Below, in pieces: positions 25,780 through 33,064 of a DNA stretch of 64,000 nucleotides. This DNA is from Nitrospirota bacterium. Lineage in GTDB: Bacteria; JACPQY01. The notes under the pieces are model-generated. The model saw nothing but the letters and a program-made list of their open reading frames with translations. It was not told where the DNA came from and searched no databases. The first letter of the stretch is position 1; the number at the start of each line of letters is the position of its first letter. The translations under genes and the position numbers were made by a program. Where the stretch lies: assembly GCA_016180645.1 (NCBI GenBank), contig JACPAV010000006.1, positions 82,604 to 146,603 of the forward strand, written 5' to 3'.

Positions 25780-26871
25780 TCACGCAGCCGAATTGGTGCT
25801 TTGGGAAAGGACCTGGCGACAAAGATCGGAAAATGTCTTATAGATTGTCACTCCGTTCGCGGATCGGCCGCGGAAGAACTTCTTCATCTTTTTCTGGACG
25901 CAATCGGAAGGATCCACCACCACGATTCTACGGTACTTTGTATTCTTATCATTCATCGCCTTTGAGAGAATTGCCCGAAGATGGAAATCGGTTGAGATGA
26001 GGGAACATCCGATGATTACAATCTGATCTGCGTCCTTTGCGGCTCCGTATGTAGCTATCCATAGCTTCCGCCAGAATTGGTTCCTAAAGAATTTCGAATA
26101 GAGCGGCGGAACAAAGAGGCGTACCAATCGTTGCGCCTTCCTTTCATTTACCATTGGGAGTGCAGTCATTCGGATCTCAGAAACAGGGCGACGTTCAAGC
26201 ACTTCTTCGAGATTCTTGGAGTTCCCTTTAGCGAACCAGTTAAGTGACCCGTGGGGCTTGAGAAGCCGCACACTTATGAGATGCACTTGCTGGCCATACT
26301 GGGGGACTGAGATTTCACTGCTTAGTCTTGCGGAAAAGCCGTACCCTTTTCGAGGATTCCAGCCCGCCGTAAATAACGCGTTGTCTACAAGCGTGTCATA
26401 GTTGAGGGAGACGATCACATCATGCGGTTGTAGCGAACGTGCGAGAAGATCGTGATGTTGAATGCCATCCCGAGGACGACAAGTCTTTTGAACAAAACGG
26501 AACAAGTGGATCAACAGATTGAGAAAATCTCTAATTTCGGGCCTGTACCCTACCGATGTTTTTCTGCCTCTCCCCTTATGAAAGATTTCCGGCAGATCTT
26601 TGGAGATAAAGAGGATGCTAAAGACTTCCTCCATGGTCGGTTGGCGGAAGCCTTTCGGTCCGACCTCGTGGTTCACGAAATCAGCAAGCCGGTCGTAGGC
26701 GGCTCTATGCGTTTGGCCGTCATTCGTCCGAATGTATTTTCTGAGCACTTCAAAGAAATCGCCATTAAGGGGGGCAGTTACCCGAGGGGAATGCGTCCCT
26801 CTAAGTGCACCTTTCGTCGCGCCGGCGCCAAGGACGATCAACGTCTTTGAGTTGCGACCATTGATGATCAC
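25780..26871 (-). CDS. SIR2-like domain protein (probable NAD+-consuming defence effector)
   Basis: About 363 residues. SIR2 motifs are visible in order: LIVLGAGATKG (NAD+-binding, residues 11-21), IVSLNYDTLVDNAL, RLLKPHGSLNWF (His) and IVIIGCSLISTDFHLR near the C-terminus. This is the SIR2-like type found in Thoeris, DSR and prokaryotic Argonaute-linked systems, where it degrades NAD+ and aborts infection. The GTG at 26871 is preferred because GAGGGAG lies 5 nt upstream. It is the last gene after three tiny HTH proteins on the same strand, 69 nt after the last, and it converges on hsdS. No TM or second effector domain is seen. The NADase role is inferred from the family. Confidence 0.82.
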   Translation of the reverse strand: MIINGRNSKTLIVLGAGATKGALRGTHSPRVTAPLNGDFFEVLRKYIRTNDGQTHRAAYDRLADFVNHEVGPKGFRQPTMEEVFSILFISKDLPEIFHKGRGRKTSVGYRPEIRDFLNLLIHLFRFVQKTCRPRDGIQHHDLLARSLQPHDVIVSLNYDTLVDNALFTAGWNPRKGYGFSARLSSEISVPQYGQQVHLISVRLLKPHGSLNWFAKGNSKNLEEVLERRPVSEIRMTALPMVNERKAQRLVRLFVPPLYSKFFRNQFWRKLWIATYGAAKDADQIVIIGCSLISTDFHLRAILSKAMNDKNTKYRRIVVVDPSDCVQKKMKKFFRGRSANGVTIYKTFSDLCRQVLSQSTNSAA

Positions 26872-26940
26872 TGCAACTCCCTCACCCGTCCGAAACCACA
26901 AGACGGCGTAAGCGCAACCGCATCATGAACAGCCAGCGGC

Positions 26941-27138
26941 TTACCTTCTGCGCCCAACCTTAGTGCGCCGCCCAGCGTATTTCCTAGGATTGAGAATCTG
27001 CGAGAGACGTCCTTGCGAAATCCCCATAGCGCTGGAAATCTCCGGATTGGGAATCTCGGCCTTCCTCAGAAGTAAGACCAGAAGCCGGGACATCGTCCGA
27101 AGTTCCTTCAGGATGAGTTGAGCTATTTCGTCATTCAT
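26941..27138 (-). CDS. Small helix-turn-helix protein 3 of a SIR2-linked operon
   Basis: 65 residues. An amphipathic N-terminal helix (AQLILKELRTMSRLLVLLL) leads to a helix-turn-helix (PNPEISSAMGISQGRLSQIL) and a very basic tail (KYAGRRTKVGRRR). The layout matches that of the two upstream proteins but the sequence is diverged. Probably binds DNA or nucleic acid. Lies 14 nt after protein 2 and 69 nt before the SIR2 gene. Confidence 0.75.
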   Translation of the reverse strand: MNDEIAQLILKELRTMSRLLVLLLRKAEIPNPEISSAMGISQGRLSQILNPRKYAGRRTKVGRRR

Positions 27139-27152
27139 TCTTCCCCCCGTTG

Positions 27153-27389
27153 TTAGGAATTCCTTCGGGGAAGCTTGGCGATCCCCCTCTTGCGTAGATT
27201 CGCCAAGGCCACATTGACGGTATTAGAAGTCGTGTTGAGGGCTTTGGCGATCTCTGTGGGCCGCATGCCAGCAAGGCTTAGAAGCCGGATTTGTTCAGAC
27301 TGAGTTTTCCCCTCCGTCATCCGTAGAACCATCAACGTAAGAATCCCATTCAGCTTTGATACGATCGATTGGGCTAATTGCTGTTCCAT
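27153..27389 (-). CDS. Small helix-turn-helix protein 2 of a SIR2-linked operon
   Basis: 78 residues: amphipathic helix (IVSKLNGILTLMVLRM), then a sigma-70 region 4-like HTH (LSLAGMRPTEIAKALNTTSN with VALANLRKRG) and a basic end. It aligns with protein 1 over the HTH (GMRPTEIAKALN against GASPSEIARIVG). It starts 3 nt after protein 1 ends, so translation is coupled. I know of no characterised function. Confidence 0.78.
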   Translation of the reverse strand: MEQQLAQSIVSKLNGILTLMVLRMTEGKTQSEQIRLLSLAGMRPTEIAKALNTTSNTVNVALANLRKRGIAKLPRRNS

Positions 27390-27392
27390 TAG

Positions 27393-27620
27393 CTAGATCC
27401 TCCTCTTCGATTTCGCTTGTGCTATGGTTGCCGTAACGAAGTTAATTGGCTTCCCTACAATTCGAGCAATCTCTGAAGGGCTTGCTCCCATTGCAAGCAG
27501 TCTTCGGATCTTCTGCGCTGCGCTGGCGATTTCATCAAAATCGACCTGGTCAAGCAGAAGAGCCGTGATGAGGTCGAGCCGTCTTGCAATTCCCTCAAGA
27601 ATGTCATCTTTTCGTTTCAT
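27393..27620 (-). CDS. Small helix-turn-helix protein 1 of a SIR2-linked operon
   Basis: 75 residues: an N-terminal amphipathic helix (ILEGIARRLDLITALLLDQV), then a HTH (LLAMGASPSEIARIVGKPIN, VTATIAQAKSKRR). First gene of the operon, preceded by a strong AAGGAGG ribosome-binding site 5-6 nt upstream and a consensus-like promoter. Its HTH looks like sigma-70 region 4. Its partner proteins 2 and 3 share the same two-part build, so they may form heteromers. Confidence 0.78.
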   Translation of the reverse strand: MKRKDDILEGIARRLDLITALLLDQVDFDEIASAAQKIRRLLAMGASPSEIARIVGKPINFVTATIAQAKSKRRI

Positions 27621-27641
27621 AGCTACCTCCTTGTGTTACTA

Positions 27642-27670
27642 AGCATAATATCTAGCTAAGAGGCTGTCAA
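27642..27670 (-). promoter_or_regulatory. Sigma-70-type promoter of the HTH-SIR2 operon
   Basis: On the minus strand a perfect TTGACA (27665-27670) is followed after 17 nt by TATGCT (27642-27647). The start codon of HTH protein 1 lies 22 nt further on, with AAGGAGG (about 27626-27632) between. This is the best promoter in the element. Confidence 0.72.
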
Positions 27671-27862
27671 TAGGCAATACTCCAGTCATTAGTTAGGCTA
27701 TGAATGTTCGGAGGCGTTACACTTTATTACGGTCAATCAAGGGTTACCGGCGAAGGTCATCCATCCGGTCCCGCAGGCAGGTGAGGAGCCGGATCAGGGC
27801 CTCCGGGCTCATGTCTCCCCCATCCCCGAACGGAAGTCTCCGATTGGCGCTCCGCCGCCGGC

Positions 27863-28294
27863 TCACGGGAACCCTGCGGCAGAAGACCTTCGGAGAGGGC
27901 CGATCCCGGCGCTTTGAGGCGGTTTCCGGTCGACGACACCCATTTCCGTTTCAGCGCTCAGGACGATAGGATCCTTTCTCCATTCCTCTTCATCCTTGAG
28001 CTTCTCAAGCCCCCACCGCCGTCCCCGGTCGATAGGCTTCCTCCCGTCGTCGCTCAGGCCGCTGAACAGCCGCCAAGCCGTCTCCTGAACCAAGTCCTGC
28101 GCACGGACCACGTAATCCCGCGCCCAGTACCAAGGAACATCGCGGTGCTTGAGGAGATCGATCCATTTCCCAAGGGAAGTAGGCTGCCGGCGCAGGGTTT
28201 GAAGGCTCTCCATCTCGGACCAAGGATCGAAGGATGGGGCCGATGGCTTCGACCGCCTCCCTCCGATCCGGCCTTTCGTTGCACGTCTACCCAC
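27863..28294 (-). CDS. Small protein following a decayed EVE gene (paralogous start to 29645-29890)
   Basis: 143 residues from a GTG at 28294, which overlaps the stop of the upstream EVE frame by 8 nt (gtgggtag). Its N-terminus VGRRATKGRIGGRRSKPSAP aligns with MGKRTNQGRGSGRRPKRSAP of the 29645-29890 protein, which overlaps its own EVE gene in the same way. The remaining sequence (WIDLLKHRDVPWYWARDYVVRAQDLVQETAWRL is its core helix region) is helical and Trp-rich, without a known domain. The pairing of EVE plus this protein occurs twice in this operon. Confidence 0.6.
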   Translation of the reverse strand: MGRRATKGRIGGRRSKPSAPSFDPWSEMESLQTLRRQPTSLGKWIDLLKHRDVPWYWARDYVVRAQDLVQETAWRLFSGLSDDGRKPIDRGRRWGLEKLKDEEEWRKDPIVLSAETEMGVVDRKPPQSAGIGPLRRSSAAGFP

Positions 28295-28610
28295 GGCGGG
28301 TGAGCACCTCGAAATCATGCGCGGTGATCCGGTGCGTCGGCTGGACGAACCAGGCCCATGGACGCTCCGGATCGTGGTCGCGGAAAACATCGAGCCTCGC
28401 GCGGAGGCGCACATCGAGGGCGACCGGACTGTCGATGTAAAGGGCGACGTCCGCGAGCCTGACGAGCCAGGGGTACTTCTCAGGCACCTCCACGGGAGCC
28501 TTGAGTCCTTTTTCCACCGCCGACGCAAGCCGCGCATGGCCGACAGTGCCCTTGGAGGCGGCGTAGAAGCAGATAGAGTCCCCAGCCTTGGCCGACTTCC
28601 GGGCCGCACT
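28287..28610 (-). pseudogene. N-terminally truncated EVE-like domain (second copy)
   Basis: The frame from 28610 to the stop at 28287 encodes AKAGDSICFYAASKGTVGHA, VPEKYPWLVRLADVALYI and WAWFVQPTHRITAHDFEVL, colinear with the C-terminal EVE-like domain of the 29883-31025 protein (ENDQICFYACGVGAVAHA, IPEKYPWGIRLGDVHLYV, WGWFLKMTRRISPKDFEIL). A TAG lies in frame at 28611-28613, no normal start is available, and an upstream segment (YNSLRFVG) fits another frame, so the 5' end seems lost by frameshift or truncation. EVE (PUA-like) domains bind modified bases. Confidence 0.7.
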
Positions 28611-28625
28611 CTAGTCCCACGAACC

Positions 28626-28901
28626 TCAAAGAGTTGTACCCACCGCCCAATACGTGACCGTGAGGCCGCACTTGAAGAAAGTCGCCTTCATCTCCGCCGC
28701 TGCGTCGCTCGGCCAGTAGCCGCCGACTTCTACCGTGAACTCGGCTTCAGCGCCACCTACCCCGTCCTTTGCCTCCGAGACGGCGAGAGGACCTTGGAAC
28801 GCGTACCGCAATGTTGTGTGGGAGGATTCCGCCAGGCGGCGCTGAATGTCCGCAACTTTCTCCGGCGTTGGATACGGTTTGAACTGGACGAGGAGTTTCA
28901 T
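28626..28901 (-). CDS. Hypothetical 91-residue protein coupled to a metallophosphoesterase
   Basis: The ATG at 28901 overlaps the phosphoesterase stop (ATGA), so it is translationally coupled. The product (MKLLVQFKPYPTPEKVADIQ..., ending VTYWAVGTTL) has a beta-alpha-beta look and no motif I recognise. The segment EAEFTVEVGGYWPSDAAAEM may be a strand-rich core. The longer frame starting at 28991 is a shadow of the phosphoesterase. Confidence 0.7.
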   Translation of the reverse strand: MKLLVQFKPYPTPEKVADIQRRLAESSHTTLRYAFQGPLAVSEAKDGVGGAEAEFTVEVGGYWPSDAAAEMKATFFKCGLTVTYWAVGTTL

Positions 28902-29620
28902 CGGCTTGGTATCGATAGCTCGATCACCATCCCGTCCGGCCCCGGATTCACGATCCGGGTGGAGCCGATGGAATCCTCCCGCCCGAAACACTCATGGAAG
29001 TGACCGCAGATGACGATGCGGGGCTTCAAGGATTCGACGATCCTACGCACCGCCTTGCTGCCGATGCGCTTGCCGTCTTTGGGCACCGTCCAAAGCGAGC
29101 CGGTCCAGATCGGCTCCAGACCACAACAGGCCGTGTCGGACGGCGGGAAGTGCGTGAGAAAAATCACCGGAAGGGCCGGGTCGACCTGCGCTTTCAGGGT
29201 GGGCAGGTAGCTCCCGTAGCACTCCTGGTCTTCTCCGAAGAGCGGGGATAGGTCGGTCGTGCCGTCTAGACCGGCAATCAGGACTCTCGTGCCCTCCGCC
29301 GCGCCGAACACGTCAACCTTGAGATCGACATACCGCAGGACCGGGAACGCCTTGGAGACCGCAGAGCAAATGGTTCCGTACTCGTGGTTCCCGGCGATGA
29401 AGTAGATCGGGATTCCAGCCTCGCTGAGCATCTTGAAGGATGGATGGAGACCTTCCGATTCGATGGTGAAGTCCCCCGCGCACACGATGAACGACGCCCG
29501 GCTCTCTCGTGTGAGGCGGAGGACCTTCTGGATCGACTCGACTGAGGCGTGGTGGTCCGTGAACGCTACGAAGCGAACCGGCGGGGAGGACGTCCGCTCC
29601 TGTTGTTCCTTCACGGGCAT
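28898..29620 (-). CDS. Calcineurin-like metallophosphoesterase
   Basis: 240 residues with the complete metal-binding set: FVAFTDHHAS (motif I, with His in place of the usual Asp-x-His spacing partner), CAGDFTIE (GDxx), AGNHEYG (GNH[E/D]), LTHFPP and CGHFHECFG (GHxH), plus NPGPDG at the end. Such enzymes hydrolyse phosphodiesters in nucleotides or nucleic acids. The substrate is unknown. Genes on both sides (EVE-nuclease fusion, 91-residue protein) suggest a nucleic-acid role in a defence operon. Confidence 0.88.
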   Translation of the reverse strand: MPVKEQQERTSSPPVRFVAFTDHHASVESIQKVLRLTRESRASFIVCAGDFTIESEGLHPSFKMLSEAGIPIYFIAGNHEYGTICSAVSKAFPVLRYVDLKVDVFGAAEGTRVLIAGLDGTTDLSPLFGEDQECYGSYLPTLKAQVDPALPVIFLTHFPPSDTACCGLEPIWTGSLWTVPKDGKRIGSKAVRRIVESLKPRIVICGHFHECFGREDSIGSTRIVNPGPDGMVIELSIPSR

Positions 29621-29644
29621 GACCTACCCGCAGCTTCCCGCAAC

Positions 29645-29890
29645 TCAATGCTTGGAGGAACCCGCATCGACCCGACGCTGGAGGGACATCGCCATCTCCA
29701 GCGCGTACTGGACACGATCCCGGAGTTGGACCCACTGGCGATGCACTCTCTCCATCCCGTTCACTCGGTCGCGAACAATGGTCAAGATCTGGATCAGATC
29801 CTCCGCGTCGAACTCCTCATCCAAGGGAGGAGGGGCCGACCGTTTCGGCCGCCTCCCACTACCCCGCCCTTGGTTCGTTCTCTTACCCAC
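29645..29890 (-). CDS. Small basic/helical protein coupled to the nuclease-EVE gene
   Basis: 81 residues from a GTG at 29890 that overlaps the upstream stop by 8 nt. A basic Gly/Arg-rich N-terminus (GKRTNQGRGSGRRPKRS) is followed by a coiled-coil-like part (DLIQILTIVRDRVNGMERV and the heptads after it). Function unknown. Its N-terminus is repeated in the 27863-28294 protein. Confidence 0.62.
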   Translation of the reverse strand: MGKRTNQGRGSGRRPKRSAPPPLDEEFDAEDLIQILTIVRDRVNGMERVHRQWVQLRDRVQYALEMAMSLQRRVDAGSSKH

Positions 29891-31025
29891 GGCTGGTGAG
29901 GATCTCGAAGTCCTTGGGGGAGATCCGCCGTGTCATCTTGAGGAACCACCCCCAGGACCCTTCCGGGTTCCGACCCTCGAACGCATCGAGCTCGGCACGC
30001 ACCTTCGCGTTGAGCACCTTGGGTTGCTCGACGTACAGGTGGACATCACCCAGCCGGATGCCCCAAGGATACTTCTCCGGGATAGGCACCTCGGCGTGGA
30101 GCCCCTTTTCCGGCCTGGAGGCGATTCGGGCATGGGCAACCGCCCCCACGCCGCAGGCGTAGAAACAGATCTGATCGTTCTCCTTCATCTGCCTCCGGGC
30201 GGGGGACCGGTCCCCAAGGGCGAACACGCGCCCGACACCCACGAGGGAGCGGATGATCTCGGTGGCCTTCGATCCATTCGATCCGACCGGGGCCAGCCAG
30301 CAGGTAGGCTCATCGGCGGTGACCACCTTTTCAGTGGAGGGAGCCAATGCCGGCTTGGGGAGGGTGTCCGGCTCCCGGCGGGCCATCAGGCGGGCGAGGA
30401 GGTCCACCACGGGGTCGACGTCCGGCGTGGAAGGCCGGAGGATGGCCAGTACATCCTCATGGGTGGCCTCCTGCTCGTCCACCATCTCCGCGAGGGAGAG
30501 GAGGGATTCGACGGAGGCCACTCGGAGTTGATGGGTCCTCTTTTCTGCGATGATGGCGTTCTCAAGCTGTCGCACCTGGGGATCGGGCCGTCCGACGACA
30601 TACAGCCCCAGGGCGTGGTCCCAGCCGGGTATGACCCCTTGGGAGATGAGTTCATCCACGTACCCCACCAAGGCGGAGGTCTTGATGGCATAGGTTTCGG
30701 AGGTCTTCACCTCGATGACGAGGGAGAACCCTCCGGGAGATTTCCAGAGGCCGTCGAAGCCGACCTCTCCCCGGCCCCCGTTGTACCGGCCATAGGCGAC
30801 ATCGAACCCGAGGAGTTCCCCCAAACGGACCACCATATCCTGGAGCGCCCGGCTGGGCTGTTCGCCGGTCTCGCCGAGGCATTCCTCGATGTAGTCCCGG
30901 AGCTGGCCTACCTCCATGACGTTGCTCCGCAGATAGGACCGGAACCGCTCGCGCGGGGTGTTTTCGCCGGGGCTGTCGTCCAGCCTCCCGGCGAGGTCGA
31001 GTATCCGTTTCAAGCTGATCATCAT
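29883..31025 (-). CDS. PD-(D/E)XK nuclease fused to an EVE-like modified-base-binding domain
   Basis: 380 residues. The N-terminal part has a PD-(D/E)XK core: Asp91 in GFDGLWK, then Glu105 and Lys107 in LVIEVKTSETY. The C-terminal 140 residues (from about 243, TCWLAPVGSNGSKATEI) form an EVE/PUA-like domain ending KDFEILTSRG. EVE domains read modified cytosines or other modified bases, so the fusion is expected to be a modification-dependent (type IV-like) restriction enzyme. The ATG at 31025 has AAGGAGG upstream. It is the first gene of an operon with the small protein, the phosphoesterase and others. Target specificity cannot be read from sequence. Confidence 0.8.
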   Translation of the reverse strand: MMISLKRILDLAGRLDDSPGENTPRERFRSYLRSNVMEVGQLRDYIEECLGETGEQPSRALQDMVVRLGELLGFDVAYGRYNGGRGEVGFDGLWKSPGGFSLVIEVKTSETYAIKTSALVGYVDELISQGVIPGWDHALGLYVVGRPDPQVRQLENAIIAEKRTHQLRVASVESLLSLAEMVDEQEATHEDVLAILRPSTPDVDPVVDLLARLMARREPDTLPKPALAPSTEKVVTADEPTCWLAPVGSNGSKATEIIRSLVGVGRVFALGDRSPARRQMKENDQICFYACGVGAVAHARIASRPEKGLHAEVPIPEKYPWGIRLGDVHLYVEQPKVLNAKVRAELDAFEGRNPEGSWGWFLKMTRRISPKDFEILTSRG

Positions 31026-31127
31026 TTTCTACCTCCTTTACGTCTCTTTCCGTTCTCTCGGCCTCACTCAGCCAAGATGACTATTTGTCAACACCAACGC
31101 TCTTGGGCCGCGACAAGTCAAGTACTT

Positions 31128-31604
31128 TCAAACAGATCGGGGCTTCATGGCCTGCTCGATTTCGGCCTTCCGAAGATGGGCAATGTAGGCAGGATTTGAG
31201 ACGAGGTTGAAGGCGTAGGCGAGGGCCGGATTCAATTCGGAAGGGATCGGCGTGCCTGCTGGACCCAGGTGCCACAAGCGATCCGCGAAATCGTGATCGC
31301 AGGAAACGACGCCGATGGGGTCAGGGAGGTCCGCGGTGACCTTGTCCAGTGTCCTTCCCGATAGGAAATGGGCGTAGAGGCCGTAAGCGGGGGGATCAGT
31401 GGAGCAACGGTGGATGACAACGCCCCGGTCGGAAGCCGTGTGCGATTTGAAGACGACGAGCCAATCGGGGGCGGGGAAAGAGTGTTGGCCCACCGCTGTC
31501 CGGGCCGTCGGCTGGATCGCCGCGCCGGCCGCCATATCGGCGGCCATCCGGAGGAACTCCCGCCGTTCGAGGTGTTTTGCACTGCTCGGTCTCTTGGCGT
31601 CCAT
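31128..31604 (-). CDS. Tat-exported hypothetical protein
   Basis: 158 residues. The N-terminus LERREFLRMAADMAAGAA is a twin-arginine signal. The mature part (APDWLVVFKSHTASDRGVVI, IGVVSCDHDFADRLWHLGP) shows no family I recognise. The Tat signal implies folding before export. Lies between the lipoprotein genes and the nuclease-EVE operon on the same strand but with a gap of about 100 nt on each side, so it may be separately transcribed. Confidence 0.6.
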   Translation of the reverse strand: MDAKRPSSAKHLERREFLRMAADMAAGAAIQPTARTAVGQHSFPAPDWLVVFKSHTASDRGVVIHRCSTDPPAYGLYAHFLSGRTLDKVTADLPDPIGVVSCDHDFADRLWHLGPAGTPIPSELNPALAYAFNLVSNPAYIAHLRKAEIEQAMKPRSV

Positions 31605-31731
31605 TGGTCGCCATGGACGCTTCGTTCCCGCGAACAGTCAAGTCGATTCGGACGATTTCAGACTATGGGTTGCTATTCAGAACTCTTGGCCGAAGTTCGG
31701 GGAAGAGCAGCGAAGTAAGGGGATGGGGGGA

Positions 31732-32169
31732 TTACAGACAGCCGGTGGTGGTCTTGGAGCAGGTGCAGTCGCAGGAGTTCGCGCCAAGCGTACAAGGGTC
31801 CTTGGTGCCCATGCAGGTGGACTCGGCGGTGAATGCGACGGAACTCGATGAGGCCGATGAACTTTCGCATGAGGTGACGTTCACGCTGGCGTTCGCGGTC
31901 GTACAAACCGCCGTACAGCGGCAGTTCCAGTTGACCTTGGTCGTGGTGACGGTGGTTGTCGTCGCTGTGTCCGTTTGGCCGGTCTTGGAATCCTTCGTGG
32001 TGGTCGTTGTGCTTTTCGTAGAGCCTGAGCTGCTCGTGGTAGTGGCGGTCTCCTCGTCATCCCCGTCCAGGAGATCTTCCAACTCACCGCAGGCGACGAG
32101 CGGTGCCATTAGGCAGAGGAGAATTGCAAATGTCTTCAACCCTGAAGAACGAACTTTTGCTTGCATCAT
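31732..32169 (-). CDS. Thr-rich lipoprotein with a C-terminal Cys-rich domain
   Basis: 145 residues. Type II signal peptide with lipobox APLVACGE, then an acidic stretch, then a Thr/Ser-rich low-complexity spacer, then a Cys-rich module beginning NWNCRCTAVCTTA and ending SCDCTCSKTTTGC. The same module, in longer form, ends the upstream neighbour, to which it is coupled by an ATGA overlap. Probably surface-exposed; disulfide-stabilised or metal-binding. Function unknown. Confidence 0.65.
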   Translation of the reverse strand: MMQAKVRSSGLKTFAILLCLMAPLVACGELEDLLDGDDEETATTTSSSGSTKSTTTTTKDSKTGQTDTATTTTVTTTKVNWNCRCTAVCTTANASVNVTSCESSSASSSSVAFTAESTCMGTKDPCTLGANSCDCTCSKTTTGCL

Positions 32170-32987
32170 TTACAAAGATTTCGGGCGCAGGTCTTGGCAG
32201 TCGCAGAACACCCACAAGTCCCGCACGAGAGTTTTGCCGTCCCGGTTGGACATTGGTAGGAAACGACATCTTGGGAGCAATTTCCTGCGGCCGTTGTCGC
32301 GACCGTGGCCTTATCAGTATTGTCCAAGGCGCATTCGACGCCTGATGCATTGCCTATGATGATGGCCCCGCCTCTTGGTATTGTAATCGTCCTACTCGGA
32401 ATCTGATTGGTACCCTGGCAAGTTACGTCGCAATTGCAGCTCCATTCTGCGCATGCGACAGGCTTCGTGTCGTCGTTGTCTGTTCCTCCGGAGACCTTGT
32501 CAACGTAGGAATCACAGTCCACATCGGGGCCACAAACATGATTCTTGGGATCGATGACTTTGGGAGAGTACTGGAAATTGATAGGGGCGGGTGGGGAGGG
32601 AGGGTCGATCACAATGACTGAACCAACTTGCGCTGCCTTCTGTTCGGGCTTTTCAAAACAATCCACGGTGAACAACTTGTAAGACCCAGCTGAAACTTGG
32701 GAAAAAGTGAATGTGCCATCCGAGTCCGTTAAGGTAGCTGCATTGGACGCTGATTTTTCAGTGGCGGAATCGACCAGAGCCAGTGGGAACTTCGAAATCG
32801 GAGAACCATCGCAAGTTCGTTTGACCGTACCAGAGATCGACACGGTAGGAGGTGGAGGCGCCGCCGCCGTGGTCAGATCTGTGTCTCCTTGCTCCGGGTC
32901 GCCGCTACACGACATAGCGAGGGCGAGGAAAGTAGCAAGAAAATATGTGCGTGCGCCAGCCCGGCCTCTCTGGACATTGCCTCGCAT
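32166..32987 (-). CDS. Lipoprotein with carboxypeptidase-regulatory-like and Cys-rich domains
   Basis: About 273 residues from ATG 32987. The lipobox is LALAMSC. A beta-sandwich domain follows (VSISGTVKRTCDGSPISKFP ... DGTFTFSQVSAGSYKLF), of the carboxypeptidase-regulatory-like kind, then the Cys-rich module EWSCNCDVTCQGTN...CGTCGCSATAKTCA related to that of the next gene. An in-frame ATG at 33023 is possible, but the predicted transcript starts near 33028, which leaves almost no leader for it. First gene of a two-gene operon. Confidence 0.65.
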   Translation of the reverse strand: MRGNVQRGRAGARTYFLATFLALAMSCSGDPEQGDTDLTTAAAPPPPTVSISGTVKRTCDGSPISKFPLALVDSATEKSASNAATLTDSDGTFTFSQVSAGSYKLFTVDCFEKPEQKAAQVGSVIVIDPPSPPAPINFQYSPKVIDPKNHVCGPDVDCDSYVDKVSGGTDNDDTKPVACAEWSCNCDVTCQGTNQIPSRTITIPRGGAIIIGNASGVECALDNTDKATVATTAAGNCSQDVVSYQCPTGTAKLSCGTCGCSATAKTCARNLCK

Positions 32988-33026
32988 CTTGGCTTGGCAT
33001 CGATAAGACCCCCAGTATTCCATGTG

Positions 33027-33064
33027 TAGGGCGGAGAATACGTCCTATGGATAGAATAAGTCAA
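33027..33064 (-). promoter_or_regulatory. Promoter of the lipoprotein operon with an embedded operator
   Basis: On the minus strand TTGACT (33059-33064) and TATTCT (33035-33040) are separated by 18 nt. The -10 lies inside an imperfect inverted repeat TAGGGCG(N7)CGTCCTA at 33027-33047. The repeat ends at the ATG of the divergent XRE gene. A dimeric XRE protein bound there would block the promoter and could also control its own gene. Confidence 0.5.

Noticed and set aside
27700..27969. 89-codon Arg-rich plus-strand ORF
   Set aside because: Arg/Ser-rich shadow in a region that carries a better supported minus-strand gene; no start signal.
28054..28284. Alternative minus-strand frame over the small protein after the decayed EVE gene
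   Set aside because: The frame at 27863-28294 has the overlap start and the N-terminal similarity to its paralogue; this one does not.
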